From assembly GCF_022321485.1 (NCBI RefSeq), contig NZ_JAKOGG010000008.1, positions 100,801-164,800 of the forward strand: a stretch of DNA of 64,000 bases. Direction: 5' to 3'. Shown here in pieces: positions 36,536 through 46,314 of the stretch (positions within the stretch are counted from its first letter, which is position 1; each line of letters starts with the position of its first letter). A program made the translations under genes and the position numbers. Source of the stretch: Shewanella electrica (GTDB taxonomy: Bacteria; Pseudomonadota; Gammaproteobacteria; Enterobacterales; Shewanellaceae). Under the pieces are notes generated by a model. It searched no databases. It was not told the DNA's origin and was given only the letters and a program-made list of their open reading frames with translations.

Positions 36536-37030
36536 TTACTCTTCGCTACACCAATTATCCCAATGTGCCGCTGCTGTTGGATGAATATCAACGCCTTGAT
36601 TAATGCCCGCCACAAAAACATCGGTTGCCGATTGCTGCATGCCGGTTTCATTGAAGTTTTGCACTTGAACGTTTCCCAGCAGTTTAAACGGCGCTTTGCT
36701 ATAGGCTTGGTAGGCTTCTAAGGCGACGTGCATCCCCTTGAGCCAGACTTTGAAATACAGCACGCTCACTTGCTGTTGCTCATTGTTGATCACGCCTTCT
36801 TGGCTGTAAGTCCATGCATCGGCTGTTTGGTTGAACTGTGCTAGTTGCTCTTGCGCTTGAGCTACTGCTTGCTGCTGGGTATCGGCTTCAAAGTTGACGA
36901 GTGATTGCTCTTCGCCTTGAAAGGTAATGGCGTATGGCACCATGGCTTGATCTGCGGCTAGCGTATCTACCACCGACGCACTGTGTGCTAACGTGAAACC
37001 TAATAGCTGACCAATATATTCGTGGTCCAT
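36536..37030 (-). CDS. Hypothetical protein
   Basis: This 164-residue protein starts at ATG 37030 with GGAGAAAGG just upstream. It is acidic and Gln-rich with a hydrophobic strand-rich middle (VSVLYFKVWLKGMHVALEAY). No motif or signal is seen. Codon use is normal for this genome. Confidence 0.6.
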   Translation of the reverse strand: MDHEYIGQLLGFTLAHSASVVDTLAADQAMVPYAITFQGEEQSLVNFEADTQQQAVAQAQEQLAQFNQTADAWTYSQEGVINNEQQQVSVLYFKVWLKGMHVALEAYQAYSKAPFKLLGNVQVQNFNETGMQQSATDVFVAGINQGVDIHPTAAAHWDNWCSEE

Positions 37031-37169
37031 ACCTTTCTCCTTTATCCACGGTGTCAAACACCAACAAATGCATTTAGCCGCTGGTTATTTGGGCAGTTAA
37101 AGTTCAGTGTGAACGTAATTGGTCGCAGATGCCAGCCGAAATTGGCGTAATTTGCTATTAAACAAGCAA

Positions 37170-37496
37170 TTAAGGGTAAGCAACACAGTTAAGTTGTTGC
37201 TCGGGCGCAAATGAAGCGGTTAACTGATTACCTTTACCACGGATCTCTTGGGTGTCATTGGCATAACGAAATCCTGAACCTGTTGGCTGTTGTGGCAGCG
37301 TAATTGTTTGGTCGCGGTAATGAATAATCGCTTGTTGCTGCTGATTATCAAATTTGACTAAAAAGCTTTCACCGTTACGACAGACAAACTGCGTTGCTGG
37401 GGCCGATGATGAAGATTGCGGCGCCAATTGTTGGCAACCGGTAAGTAATAAGAATGGTGTGGCGGATAGCACAAGAGAAGTCAGATTACGCATCAT
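37170..37496 (-). CDS. MliC-like lysozyme inhibitor lipoprotein
   Basis: This 108-residue protein has a lipoprotein signal (lipobox LLTGC) and a small beta-barrel domain with FVCRNGESFLVKF, IHYRDQTITLPQ, SGFRYAN and KGNQLTASF, matching the MliC/PliC pattern of C-type lysozyme inhibitors. GGAGGG lies before ATG 37496; a second ATG follows directly. A MITE lies just upstream at 37517-37631. Confidence 0.78.
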   Translation of the reverse strand: MMRNLTSLVLSATPFLLLTGCQQLAPQSSSSAPATQFVCRNGESFLVKFDNQQQQAIIHYRDQTITLPQQPTGSGFRYANDTQEIRGKGNQLTASFAPEQQLNCVAYP

Positions 37497-37512
37497 TAAA
37501 CCCTCCATTGTT

Positions 37513-37635
37513 CTAGGGGCTGTTGATTTTTAGTATTTAATTTTTGTTCAAATTAAGCGCGTTATGGACGAGGCGCGGCCTGCGACGCTTAGTCAATTAA
37601 GCAAGCTGGGCGCAACAAAGATAAACAGCGCCTAG
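37513..37635. mobile_element. MITE with GGGCTGTT ends, copy 1 (115 bp)
   Basis: A non-coding 115-bp element (37517-37631) is bounded by CTAG on both sides (37513-37516 and 37632-37635) and has imperfect inverted ends GGGCTGTTGAT and GCGCTGTTTAT. Its body matches the right part of the element at 51523-51782 in reverse orientation. It lies in the promoter region of the lysozyme inhibitor gene. Confidence 0.75.
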
Positions 37636-37662
37636 ATATCTTCTCACTTTTCATAAGCTAAC

Positions 37663-38151
37663 CTAATTTGGCTGTACCGCGACTGCATCGACAAACCATT
37701 GGGGAAGTGGGCGTTTGGTCCATTTAGCAAAGCGCAACTTGTCGCCGATATAGAAGTTGCGATACGCCTGTACGGCATCGCCTGCCACTTTGAACGGCTC
37801 TGGCATCGCTTGTGGAAACGGCGTTAAACCGCATCGAGCATATTGCAGCGTTTCAATTTGCCGCAGCACCGCTATCGACTTGTGGTCTACCGCTTTATCA
37901 AAACGGTAGCGGTATTCGTCATTGAGGGCATAAGTCAGTTGCACTAGCCATTCAAAGTTGTCGTATGACTGCTCGACCCACAACACACACGGGTGCTTGA
38001 TGTGGGTCGATTTGTAAGGCGTGTCAAAGCCTTGTTTATTCAGCGCGGTGCAAAGCAGTTGCACTGACTCCAGAATCATTTTTATCACATGCTGATCGCA
38101 GTGATACTGCGCGCACAGGGTAATATTTTCATCGAGGACCAAGATGTTCAT
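37663..38151 (-). CDS. Conserved protein of phage-related type
   Basis: This 162-residue protein starts MNILVLDENITLCAQYHCDQHVIKMILES and ends with KLRFAKWTKRPLPQWF. I associate this pattern (AQYHCDxHVxKMIxE, LCTA) with a family of unknown function frequent in tailed phages and some bacteria. Its conserved Cys, His and Lys suggest an enzyme. No other phage genes are adjacent. Confidence 0.65.
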   Translation of the reverse strand: MNILVLDENITLCAQYHCDQHVIKMILESVQLLCTALNKQGFDTPYKSTHIKHPCVLWVEQSYDNFEWLVQLTYALNDEYRYRFDKAVDHKSIAVLRQIETLQYARCGLTPFPQAMPEPFKVAGDAVQAYRNFYIGDKLRFAKWTKRPLPQWFVDAVAVQPN

Positions 38152-38411
38152 CAGTCATTATGGTTGTTGCAAACTTTTGTTTGATACGTCGTTTGGGACA
38201 ATGTCGATCATTTAGGTGGCATTAAAGTGCAAAATGAGCACTGGGAGCAGCATTGCGACGATTTTCGTTAAGCAATTGGCTGAGGGTGCGGTAATATTGG
38301 CGCTAAATATATAAGACACTCTGAATTTCATTGGCCTAGCAGGTAAATATCCTGAACACATTGGCTGCTGGTTGGCGAGTGTTACGTCCGATTTAACAAG
38401 AGTTTACTGGA

Positions 38412-39467
38412 ATGCGCTACTTACTTTATGCAGAGCAAAACTATTCCTATGCCATTTTGCGGCCATTGCAAGAGGCTATTCGTCGCCGTGGCGATGAAGC
38501 GGCATGGTTTTTAGCTGGAAGTGAAATCAATCATTCTTATATTCATGAGGATGAAACCAAACTGGAAAATGTTCGAGATGTTATTGCGTGGCGTCCAGAT
38601 GCTGTTTTAGTGCCAGGTGACCATGTACCTAGTTTCATTCCAGGAATTAAGGTAGCAATTTTTCATGGTTTTAATGTTGCTAAAGCGTCCCGTAAAGAAA
38701 GTCGAGAGCATTTCAATATTCGTGGATACTTTGACCTATATTGCACCCAAGGGCCAAATACTACGAAGGGATTCGAACAACTTGCGAAGAAATATGAGTT
38801 TTTTAGTGTGCGCCAAACTGGTTGGTCAGCACTTGATCCATTATTTACAAACGTCGCTTCAAGCACCGCCAAAGATAATGGTAAACCTACAGTGTTGCTT
38901 TGCTCAACATTTACCAAAAAGCTATCTTGTGCTCCATTGCTTGTTGATGCCGTAAGGAAAATGCGTGACCTTGATGAATGGAATTGGTTGGTTCAATTTC
39001 ATCCTAAAATGTCTCCAGAAATTGTTGCGGAATATAAGGCTCTGCAAAATAAAAATTTAACATTTGTTGAAACTGATAATGTTATTCCATTGCTTCAACA
39101 AGCTGACTTGATGATATGTGATACCTCATCGGTCATGTTAATGTTTCTAATGCAACGAAAACCAGTAGTAACATTCCGTAATCAAACTAGAGAAGGCAAT
39201 CGTAAAGAGCATCTCATCAATGTTACAGAAGCAGAGAAATTACATGATACGGTAACTTATGCTTTAGGCTACCCAGCAGAACAAATGAGTAAAATTGATG
39301 AGTATATCGCTGACACTCATCCCTATACCGATGGAAAATCAAGCGAAAGAGTACTCGATGGCATTGATGATTTTTTAGAAAAAGACTTTGGAAAATTAAA
39401 GCGCAAGCCACTAAACCTAATCAGGAATTTTAAACAACGTAAAAAATTAGGATATTGGGGGTTATGA
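38412..39467 (+). CDS. CDP-glycerol glycerophosphotransferase-like protein
   Basis: This 351-residue GT-B type protein has the C-terminal features of the CDP-glycerol:glycerophosphate transferase family: LVQFHPKMSPE, then ADLMICDTSSVMLMFLMQRKPVVTFRN. It likely transfers a glycerol phosphate or related group to a surface glycan. DNA here is clearly AT-rich compared with its flanks, as usual for surface polysaccharide genes that move horizontally. No good ribosome site is visible before ATG 38412. Confidence 0.75.
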   Translation: MRYLLYAEQNYSYAILRPLQEAIRRRGDEAAWFLAGSEINHSYIHEDETKLENVRDVIAWRPDAVLVPGDHVPSFIPGIKVAIFHGFNVAKASRKESREHFNIRGYFDLYCTQGPNTTKGFEQLAKKYEFFSVRQTGWSALDPLFTNVASSTAKDNGKPTVLLCSTFTKKLSCAPLLVDAVRKMRDLDEWNWLVQFHPKMSPEIVAEYKALQNKNLTFVETDNVIPLLQQADLMICDTSSVMLMFLMQRKPVVTFRNQTREGNRKEHLINVTEAEKLHDTVTYALGYPAEQMSKIDEYIADTHPYTDGKSSERVLDGIDDFLEKDFGKLKRKPLNLIRNFKQRKKLGYWGL

Positions 39468-39502
39468 TTAAAGCTTAAAGTAATTCTAGACTGTTTACTT
39501 TT

Positions 39503-39612
39503 AAAGCAACCCCAATTATAAAAGTTGCTTAATGTTGACAATTAATGCTCAAAAAATAAGAATCCGCGCGCAGTTATAGCGTGGATTCTTCCACGCGTAG
39601 TTATAGCGTGGA
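39503..39612 (+). repeat. Weak stem-loop and tandem hairpins before the glycosyltransferase
   Basis: AAGCAAC/GTTGCTT (39503-39530) may weakly end the upstream gene. Two 23-bp hairpins follow, 39563-39585 and 39590-39612, each with a 7-bp stem (TCCRCGC/GCGTGGA) and sharing the loop AGTTATA. The second ends eight bases before the start codon of the next gene, so it can affect ribosome binding there. Confidence 0.65.
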
Positions 39613-39620
39613 ATTAAAAA

Positions 39621-40517
39621 ATGCCTTTATCTGTTTCTCTTCTAGTAACAACTTACAATTGGCCTCTTGCATTAGCGGCATGTCTTAAAAGTATCAAAAT
39701 TCAAACTCGTTTACCGGATGAAATCATTATTTGTGATGATGGTTCGACATCAGAGACTGCTCTTTTAATTAAGAAAATGCAGCCTGAGTTTGAGCAAATC
39801 GGTGTTCCTCTTATACACAAGTGGCAAGAAGATCTCGGCTTTAGACTTGCTAGAAGCCGGAATATGGGGATCGCAATCGCCTCCGGTGATTACATTGTTA
39901 CCATTGATCAGGATGTCGTTATGGATAAGCATTTCATTGCTGACCATATAAAGGCTGCATCACCTGGTCGTATGGTTGCAGGCCGTCGTATCAAATTGAA
40001 TAACGCACAAAGTCAAATGGTTATAAATGACCAATGGATGCCGAGTCCATTCCGTGGTGGTCTGAGTTTAGAACTTTCTTTTAAAGCTATGAGAAACTCA
40101 ATTCTGAGTTCAATCATCTCAAAAAGTACCTATACCGCTCTCGGCACTTTGGGGTGCAATATGGCGTTTTGGCGTGCAGATGCATTGGCCATTAATGGTT
40201 TTAACGCTGAGTTCGTGGGGTGGGGTACTGAAGACTATGAGTTTTATCAGCGATTAGTTCACTTTAATGGTACTAAGCGTTACGTTTTACGTCATGCAGC
40301 AACTGCATACCATCTGTACCATAAAGAGGCTGTTCGTGATGCCATACCTGCCAATATCCGCATTGTAGATGAAATTGTGAAGGACAAAATTGTTTACTGT
40401 CGTTTGGGGGTCAACGAATTCACGGATAATGACCATCATATACCCAATAATAGTAGTAATTTACTGTACCTCAAACGTAGAAATGCTGAAGCAACCTGTT
40501 CTACGTCTGTTCTGTAG
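39621..40517 (+). CDS. Glycosyltransferase family 2
   Basis: This 298-residue GT-A type enzyme has the SLLVTTYNWPLALAACLKS start, DDGS (IICDDGST), an Asp-x-Asp-like metal site (TIDQDVV) and a C-terminal galactosyltransferase-like part with GWGTEDYEFYQRL. It would add a sugar to a lipopolysaccharide core or capsule. AT-rich. No clear ribosome site before ATG; two hairpins lie immediately upstream. Confidence 0.85.
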   Translation: MPLSVSLLVTTYNWPLALAACLKSIKIQTRLPDEIIICDDGSTSETALLIKKMQPEFEQIGVPLIHKWQEDLGFRLARSRNMGIAIASGDYIVTIDQDVVMDKHFIADHIKAASPGRMVAGRRIKLNNAQSQMVINDQWMPSPFRGGLSLELSFKAMRNSILSSIISKSTYTALGTLGCNMAFWRADALAINGFNAEFVGWGTEDYEFYQRLVHFNGTKRYVLRHAATAYHLYHKEAVRDAIPANIRIVDEIVKDKIVYCRLGVNEFTDNDHHIPNNSSNLLYLKRRNAEATCSTSVL

Positions 40518-40535
40518 ATAGGCTACACTCGGTGT

Positions 40536-41600
40536 TTAAACGCAGGTGGGCATAATTTCCTCTAGTTCTCTGATGATACTTTCCAAGCCGTTTGGAACGT
40601 CGAGGTTAGCGAGCAATGCTCTTTGCTTTGGGTTGTGGGCATCGGAACATATTTTTAGCAGCGCCGGCGCGATGGTATCAATAGACGTTACAGCTTCAAT
40701 CACCCCCGCGTTTGCGCACGCTGCCACTCTTTCATGTTGATCTTTAGCAACTGCAACAGCCACTGTCGGAATATGTAAGGCAATGGCCTGTAGCATGGTC
40801 CCACCGCCGCTGAGTAATGCGGCTCTAGCATTCGCCAGTAGCGCTATAAACTCGTCGTTATTCAAGCTAGGGATTGTCACCATGTTGGGGTGAACTGTTG
40901 CCTCTGCGGGATAATTTCTCCCCACCACCAATACTATTTTTACGCCCTGTTGTGCCAACATCACCGCTTGTTCGGCAAACACATCGGTTGCTAATCTGTC
41001 ACCGATAAAGTGGGCACCGGAGCCAGCGTTGACCAGTACATAGTTATCTTTTGCTAGCTGAAATTTTTCTAACAGCAGCGCTGTTGTGGCGGGCTCTGGT
41101 GGTGTAAATACCATCCCTACATGCCGCGGGCGGGAGATATTAAAACAATGGCATTTTAATCGCTCTAACCAAGACAGTGGTTCTATGGCGAATTCAGGTT
41201 GTACCACCAAATGTAGGTCCGTGAGTTTGGCTCTCCCTATTTTCATGCCACGCGCACGCTTTTTTCTATGTTGACTAATAAACACGACCTTGGCGCCACC
41301 AGCTCGCGCACAGGCCAGTTGTGACCTTCGGCCTGATGCATCAAAAATCACCACGCTAGGATTAAGCGCTTGGATGATTTGGTTAACTTTTGCTGTTTCT
41401 TTGGTCGGGGAGGAATCCACTAGATGGCTGTTGAATGGGCAATCATGCGCGTATGGCGCTTTACGGCTCAAAATAAAATGAATATCCAACTCAGGCCAGC
41501 GTTGTTTAGCGGCGTGAGCGATAATTAGTGAGCGCATATACTCACCAATACCTTCTGCGGATGACACGGGGATAAACAAGATACGTTGGTTGGAGATCAT
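40536..41600 (-). CDS. MurG/PseG-type glycosyltransferase-like protein
   Basis: This 354-residue GT-B type protein has VLVNAGSGAHFIGD at the start of the second domain and ALLSGGGTMLQAIALHIPTVAVAV in the nucleotide-sugar site, as in MurG and PseG relatives. It is convergent with the GT2 gene, 18 bases apart. Exact substrate is unknown. DNA is less AT-rich than in the two genes to its left. Confidence 0.7.
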   Translation of the reverse strand: MISNQRILFIPVSSAEGIGEYMRSLIIAHAAKQRWPELDIHFILSRKAPYAHDCPFNSHLVDSSPTKETAKVNQIIQALNPSVVIFDASGRRSQLACARAGGAKVVFISQHRKKRARGMKIGRAKLTDLHLVVQPEFAIEPLSWLERLKCHCFNISRPRHVGMVFTPPEPATTALLLEKFQLAKDNYVLVNAGSGAHFIGDRLATDVFAEQAVMLAQQGVKIVLVVGRNYPAEATVHPNMVTIPSLNNDEFIALLANARAALLSGGGTMLQAIALHIPTVAVAVAKDQHERVAACANAGVIEAVTSIDTIAPALLKICSDAHNPKQRALLANLDVPNGLESIIRELEEIMPTCV

Positions 41601-41691
41601 TCGAGCCTCTGAAATGCAGCTGTTAGTAATGGTCGTTAACGATAATTTGCATTTGTGAACTTTAGTCGCTCAGACCTGAATCGCCGCTGAG

Positions 41692-42345
41692 TTACTCAGG
41701 AACACCCGCGTAGTGATGATGCAGCGGATTGACACGCCACTGCGGTTCTTCATATACAAAGCTGCCTGAGATGGATTGCATGTAGTGCATGGGGCGCATG
41801 GCTTGCATCAGCTCGGGGAGTAGATCTTCAACGTAGCGGCTGTGTGCCTGCTCTGACTCCCAGTAGGTTTGTAAGATGAAGTCGGCGGTTTGCTGGCTGT
41901 TGCGCCAGATATAACCGCCCTGCATGCCATGTTGCTTAGCCAAGGCGGGATTCCACATCGCCATTTGATCGCGAATAAACTGTCGCTCGTCTTTGACGCC
42001 GTTGCAGTAAACCGTGCGGATAATGCGCGATTGGTCGCTACTTGGGGACATGGTGGGCACCGCCAGTATCTGTTCGTACAACGCCGTTTTTAATTCGCTA
42101 ACAGATTGAATATCAGTGTTTTTAGCGAGAAATTGTGGGTGTTGGTTGTCCATAAACTGCTGTAACACGTCTACACTTTGCCAGTAGCCGAAGATGACCG
42201 CATGATTGCTCACTGCTTCCCATCCGCCTGCTTGTCCACCAAAACCATCAATGGCGGCCAGCCCCTGCCAGATATGTTGCGCATTCGAAAATGCTTGGCG
42301 TTGTTCACGGGGAATAATGCAGCGGATCAGTTTGAGCACTGTCAT
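41692..42345 (-). CDS. DUF4937-type / antibiotic-monooxygenase-like protein
   Basis: This 217-residue protein has two ferredoxin-like halves. The first reads LIRCIIPREQRQAFSNAQ and FGGQAGGW, the second GMQGGYIWRN and ILQTYWESEQAHSRYVEDLLP. It resembles the YdbC/DUF4937 group of ABM-fold proteins; its reaction is unknown. GAGGAG before the ATG. Confidence 0.7.
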   Translation of the reverse strand: MTVLKLIRCIIPREQRQAFSNAQHIWQGLAAIDGFGGQAGGWEAVSNHAVIFGYWQSVDVLQQFMDNQHPQFLAKNTDIQSVSELKTALYEQILAVPTMSPSSDQSRIIRTVYCNGVKDERQFIRDQMAMWNPALAKQHGMQGGYIWRNSQQTADFILQTYWESEQAHSRYVEDLLPELMQAMRPMHYMQSISGSFVYEEPQWRVNPLHHHYAGVPE

Positions 42346-42515
42346 TGTGGCTCCTCTAAATATGCGTGGTGCAGCGGCGCAATAAGGGTTTGTGAAAGAG
42401 GCGAATCAGCCTTGAGCAGACCGGTTCGCACCTTCTTTTAAAGTCTAGTCGGCTACGTCAATTTTGGTGGGTATTTACATCCAAGAGATGGGAAAATTTG
42501 TTTGTTATTGGTGTG

Positions 42516-43289
42516 TTAACTCGCTGAAGCTAACTGCTGTTGCTGCATCAATTCTGATAACAGTTGTTGCTGTGCCGCGGTATTCGGCACATGCAGCACC
42601 TGCTGCTGGACGAAGTTTTCCGCGTCAGGATAGTCCGATTGGCGAATGCGTTGCGCCGCTGCGTGGATGTCATAGGCGGTTTGTTTGAAAGTGATCTGAC
42701 CATCAAGCAATACCCAACTGGCAAGGTTGCTGCCAACTGGCATGCCGACGCTGCCTGCATTGACGATGCGGCATTGCGGTAGACGCCGCTCAAACGGAAT
42801 GTGGCTATGACCACAGACAATCACATCGGCGCGACTGCGCCCCAGCATCGGTAATAGCTGTTCTGTTGGCGTTTGTTCGGTGAAGATTTCATGGCTATCG
42901 CGCGGCGTGGCATGGCAAAACAGCATGCGCCCTAGCTCTGGTGAGTGGATCTCACTACTAAACTGCCAGTTAACAATCTTCTGGATAAACTCCTGTTTGA
43001 GCGTGTTAGCTAACCAATGGATCTCATGGGCGGCACGTGGACTGAGCGGATGCATGGGCTCATGGTTGAGACAATGCAATAAGTCGATCTCGGCATTGCC
43101 TTTTAGCAACACCTTATTGCCTTGATACTGGGCCAGCAGCGCGAGGGTTTCATTGGGCATCGGTCCGGCAATCACATCGCCGCCCACCACCAACATATCC
43201 ACTCGCAGTGAGGCGACCTCTTGCAGCACCGCTTCCAGTGCGGGCAGGTTGGCATGAATATCAAAAATGGCAGCAATTCTCATCAGCAC
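42516..43289 (-). CDS. Metallophosphoesterase
   Basis: This 257-residue YfcE-like calcineurin-fold phosphoesterase has the metal motifs DIHANLPALEAVL, VGGDVIAGP, KGNAE and VCGHSHIPF, with NAGSVGMP near the C-terminal third. The usual GNHD is GNAE, as in a known subgroup. It would hydrolyse a phosphodiester or nucleotide; substrate unknown. Met 3 (43283) is an alternative start. Confidence 0.88.
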   Translation of the reverse strand: MLMRIAAIFDIHANLPALEAVLQEVASLRVDMLVVGGDVIAGPMPNETLALLAQYQGNKVLLKGNAEIDLLHCLNHEPMHPLSPRAAHEIHWLANTLKQEFIQKIVNWQFSSEIHSPELGRMLFCHATPRDSHEIFTEQTPTEQLLPMLGRSRADVIVCGHSHIPFERRLPQCRIVNAGSVGMPVGSNLASWVLLDGQITFKQTAYDIHAAAQRIRQSDYPDAENFVQQQVLHVPNTAAQQQLLSELMQQQQLASAS

Positions 43290-43351
43290 ACCTTGCGAAG
43301 TTGATACAACAAGCTGGCAAGGTTGCCATATTTTGTGTGTTCACCTTGCGA

Positions 43352-44239
43352 TCAACTGACCATTTTTTGTGTTGCTTGCAGTAAAAAATCGACTAACACT
43401 TTGACTCGCGGGACGAGATCTTGATTGCGCAGGTAAACCAAATTGATCGGTGCATTAGCACAGGCGATATCTGGCAGTAATTGCACCAAGCGGCCTTGTT
43501 GAATATCGCTGGCAACATCAAGGTACGACTTCATCACAATACCGACGCCGCGCAATGCCAGTTGGTGACCTGCTTCACCATCGTTACACAGAAAATGGCC
43601 GTTGATATGCACTTGCGTCTGATTAAAGCGCCATTCGATCTCGGCGTGCGGCCCAATTACGATACAGCGGTGATTAGCGAGATCGGCCAAGGAATCGGGC
43701 TGACCATATTGCTGCAGATATTGCGGTGCGGCGCAGATGATGCGGTTATTCGGCAGTAAGTGCCGCGCAATCAGGCTGGAGTCGGGCAGTTCCCCGTAGC
43801 GAATAGCCACATCAATGTTGTCACTGATCAGATCACATACTTGGTCGTTCAACAGTAACTGCAACTTAATCTGCGGATATTGCCGCGTAAACTCGCTGAT
43901 CAGCGGTAACAGTACCCGCTGGCCGAAGCTGTTGGGCGAGGTGATCCGCAAGCTGCCTGACAACTGTTGTTGTTGGTTGAGTAGCGCTTCTTCTGCTTGC
44001 GACACTTGCTGCAAAATACGCTGCGCATGTTGGTACAGCGTGGCGCCCTCGCTAGTTACCGACAGGCTTCGCGTGCTGCGGTGTATCAGCTGCAAGCCGG
44101 TGCGTTTTTCCAAATTTGCCAGCCGTTTCGAGGTGGCGGCCAGCGAAATCCCTAACTCATGTGCCGCCGCAGTGAGGCTGCCTAAGCTGACTACCCGCTC
44201 AAATACCCGCAATCCGCTCAGATCATTTAATCCATTCAT
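43352..44239 (-). CDS. LysR-family regulator
   Basis: This 295-residue LysR protein starts at ATG 44239 (LSGLRVFERVVSLGSLTAAAHELGISLAATS). A longer frame to 44410 would run through the promoter region and lacks support. It is divergent from the SDR gene at 44410, with 170 bases between starts, and probably regulates it. Confidence 0.88.
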   Translation of the reverse strand: MNGLNDLSGLRVFERVVSLGSLTAAAHELGISLAATSKRLANLEKRTGLQLIHRSTRSLSVTSEGATLYQHAQRILQQVSQAEEALLNQQQQLSGSLRITSPNSFGQRVLLPLISEFTRQYPQIKLQLLLNDQVCDLISDNIDVAIRYGELPDSSLIARHLLPNNRIICAAPQYLQQYGQPDSLADLANHRCIVIGPHAEIEWRFNQTQVHINGHFLCNDGEAGHQLALRGVGIVMKSYLDVASDIQQGRLVQLLPDIACANAPINLVYLRNQDLVPRVKVLVDFLLQATQKMVS

Positions 44240-44409
44240 TGTTAACCAAAGAGAAAGAGTGTCTTTAGATTGTGTCCATTTAATCAAGGCTGAGCTGTAC
44301 ATACAATGAGGCTTTCGCTTTACGGAATGAGGCGGAGCCACTTTTGGCGTTTTATCAACGCGTTCGCCCGTTTCCCTCAACAGCTGTTCGGCAAATTTGT
44401 GGAGGCACA

Positions 44410-45204
44410 ATGGAAATCAGATTAGATGGAAAAACTGCTTTAGTGACCGCATCAAGCGGTGGCATTGGCTTTGCCATTGCTAAAGGGCTGGCCGCTAGCG
44501 GCGCCAAGGTGGCGCTTAATGGCCGTAGCGAAGCCACCGTTGCGGCAGCAAAACAGCGTTTACTCAGCGAAGTGCCCGATGCCGATATTGTGTTAGCGGT
44601 GGCTGACTTATCCGATGCAGCGGGTTGCGAGCAACTGCTGCAAGCGGTGCCTAAGGTCGATATTTTGGTCAATAATGCGGGGATTTATGGTCCGCAGGAC
44701 TTTTTTGATACTGACGATGATACGTGGGAGCAATACTGGCAGACCAACGTGATGTCAGGCGTGCGGTTAGCGCGTGCTTATCTGCCGGCGATGCAACAGC
44801 AAGACTGGGGCCGCGTGGTGTTTATCTCTTCTGAATCGGCCCGCAATGTGCCCGCCGATATGATCCACTATGGCGTATCTAAAACCGCGCAATTGTCACT
44901 GAGCCGTGGCTTAGCTAAACGCGTGGCGGGCAGCGGCGTGACGGTAAATAGTGTGTTGCCGGGGCCAACTATCTCTGATGGTTTTGCTGCCATCGTTGCC
45001 GATGAGGTACAGCGCACTGGCAAATCGGTAGCAACCATCGCCAAAGAATTTATCATGACCCATCGCCCTAGCTCAGTGCTGCAACGTGCCGCCACGGTGG
45101 ACGAGGTGGCTAACATGGTGGTGTATGTCTGCTCACTGCAAGCGTCAGCCACCAGCGGCGCAGCACTGCGCGTTGACGGCGGCGTGGTGGACGACATTCT
45201 GTAA
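44410..45204 (+). CDS. Short-chain dehydrogenase/reductase
   Basis: This 264-residue SDR has the motif TASSGGIG (13-20), NNAG, a serine in FISSES and the YxxxK pair in YGVSK. GGAGG precedes ATG 44410. It is followed after 69 bases by an aldo/keto reductase, so the pair may act on the same carbonyl substrate under the divergent LysR. Confidence 0.88.
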   Translation: MEIRLDGKTALVTASSGGIGFAIAKGLAASGAKVALNGRSEATVAAAKQRLLSEVPDADIVLAVADLSDAAGCEQLLQAVPKVDILVNNAGIYGPQDFFDTDDDTWEQYWQTNVMSGVRLARAYLPAMQQQDWGRVVFISSESARNVPADMIHYGVSKTAQLSLSRGLAKRVAGSGVTVNSVLPGPTISDGFAAIVADEVQRTGKSVATIAKEFIMTHRPSSVLQRAATVDEVANMVVYVCSLQASATSGAALRVDGGVVDDIL

Positions 45205-45273
45205 GCCTTGATACGTCGAGGAAAGTGCGAACTGCGGTTCGTCGCTTAGTGCAACTGATTAAGGAGCTTAGCA

Positions 45274-46227
45274 ATGGATAGACGACAATTAGGTCATACC
45301 GGCTTAGAGATCATGCCACTGGTGTTTGGTGGCAACGTGTTTGGTTGGACGATTGACCAGCAAACCAGCTTTGGCATCTTGGATGCGTTTGTTGATGCCG
45401 GATTTGACACCATCGACACCGCCGATTGTTACTCAATGTGGGCGCCGGGCAACCAAGGCGGCGAGTCAGAAACCATTATTGGTCACTGGCTGAAAGCCCG
45501 TCCGGGCATGCGCGACAAGGTGAAAATTTTTACCAAAGTTGGTGCCGATTTACAGCAACCCGGCAAAAAAGGTTTAACCAGCCAATGGATCAAACAGGCG
45601 ATTGATGAATCATTGGCGCGATTGCAAACCGATTACGTTGATTTGTACTTTGCCCACTGGCCCGATCCCGACACCGATTATGCGGAAACCCTGCAAGCGT
45701 TTAACGAGCTTAAACAAGCTGGCAAGATTCGAGCGATTGGTGCGTCAAACTTAAATGCCGACCAATTGCAGGCATCACTCGACACTGCCAAACGGCTTAA
45801 TATCACGCCGTACCAAGTGCTGCAGCCGGAATATAACTTGTATGATCGCAGCGGTTTTGAAGGCACATTGCAAGACTTGTGCGTTAAACAGAATATCGGC
45901 GTGGTGACTTATTTCAGCTTGGCGTCGGGATTCCTGTCGGGCAAATATCGCAGCAAAGACGATTTGGCTAAGAGCGCCCGTGGCGAAGGTGTTGGCAAAT
46001 ACCTCGATATCAAAGGCCACGCCATTTTGGCGGCACTCGATAAAGTGGCCGAAGCGCATCATGCCGAACCGGCAGAAGTTGCCTTGGCATGGTTGATGGC
46101 AGCGCGTGGCGTCACGGCGCCGATTGCGAGTGCCACTAAGGCACATCATGTCAGCAGTTTTGCCAAGGCGGCGAATTTGCGGCTAACCGCCGAGGAGCTG
46201 GCGCTGCTCACCCAAGCTGGGATTTAA
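45274..46227 (+). CDS. Aldo/keto reductase
   Basis: This 317-residue NADPH-dependent (beta/alpha)8 enzyme has the catalytic Asp51 and Tyr53 (TADCYS), a Lys in FTKVG, and a His in YFAHWPDPD. AAGGAG precedes the ATG. The sequence resembles the YajO/Tas-type family. Substrate unknown. Confidence 0.92.
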   Translation: MDRRQLGHTGLEIMPLVFGGNVFGWTIDQQTSFGILDAFVDAGFDTIDTADCYSMWAPGNQGGESETIIGHWLKARPGMRDKVKIFTKVGADLQQPGKKGLTSQWIKQAIDESLARLQTDYVDLYFAHWPDPDTDYAETLQAFNELKQAGKIRAIGASNLNADQLQASLDTAKRLNITPYQVLQPEYNLYDRSGFEGTLQDLCVKQNIGVVTYFSLASGFLSGKYRSKDDLAKSARGEGVGKYLDIKGHAILAALDKVAEAHHAEPAEVALAWLMAARGVTAPIASATKAHHVSSFAKAANLRLTAEELALLTQAGI

Positions 46228-46314
46228 CTCGGTTTTTACTTAACAACCAGAATTTTTCTCCCAAGGTAAACGCCAACTTGAGCCAACCAGCGCCGTTCTG
46301 GTTGGCTCTGTTGT

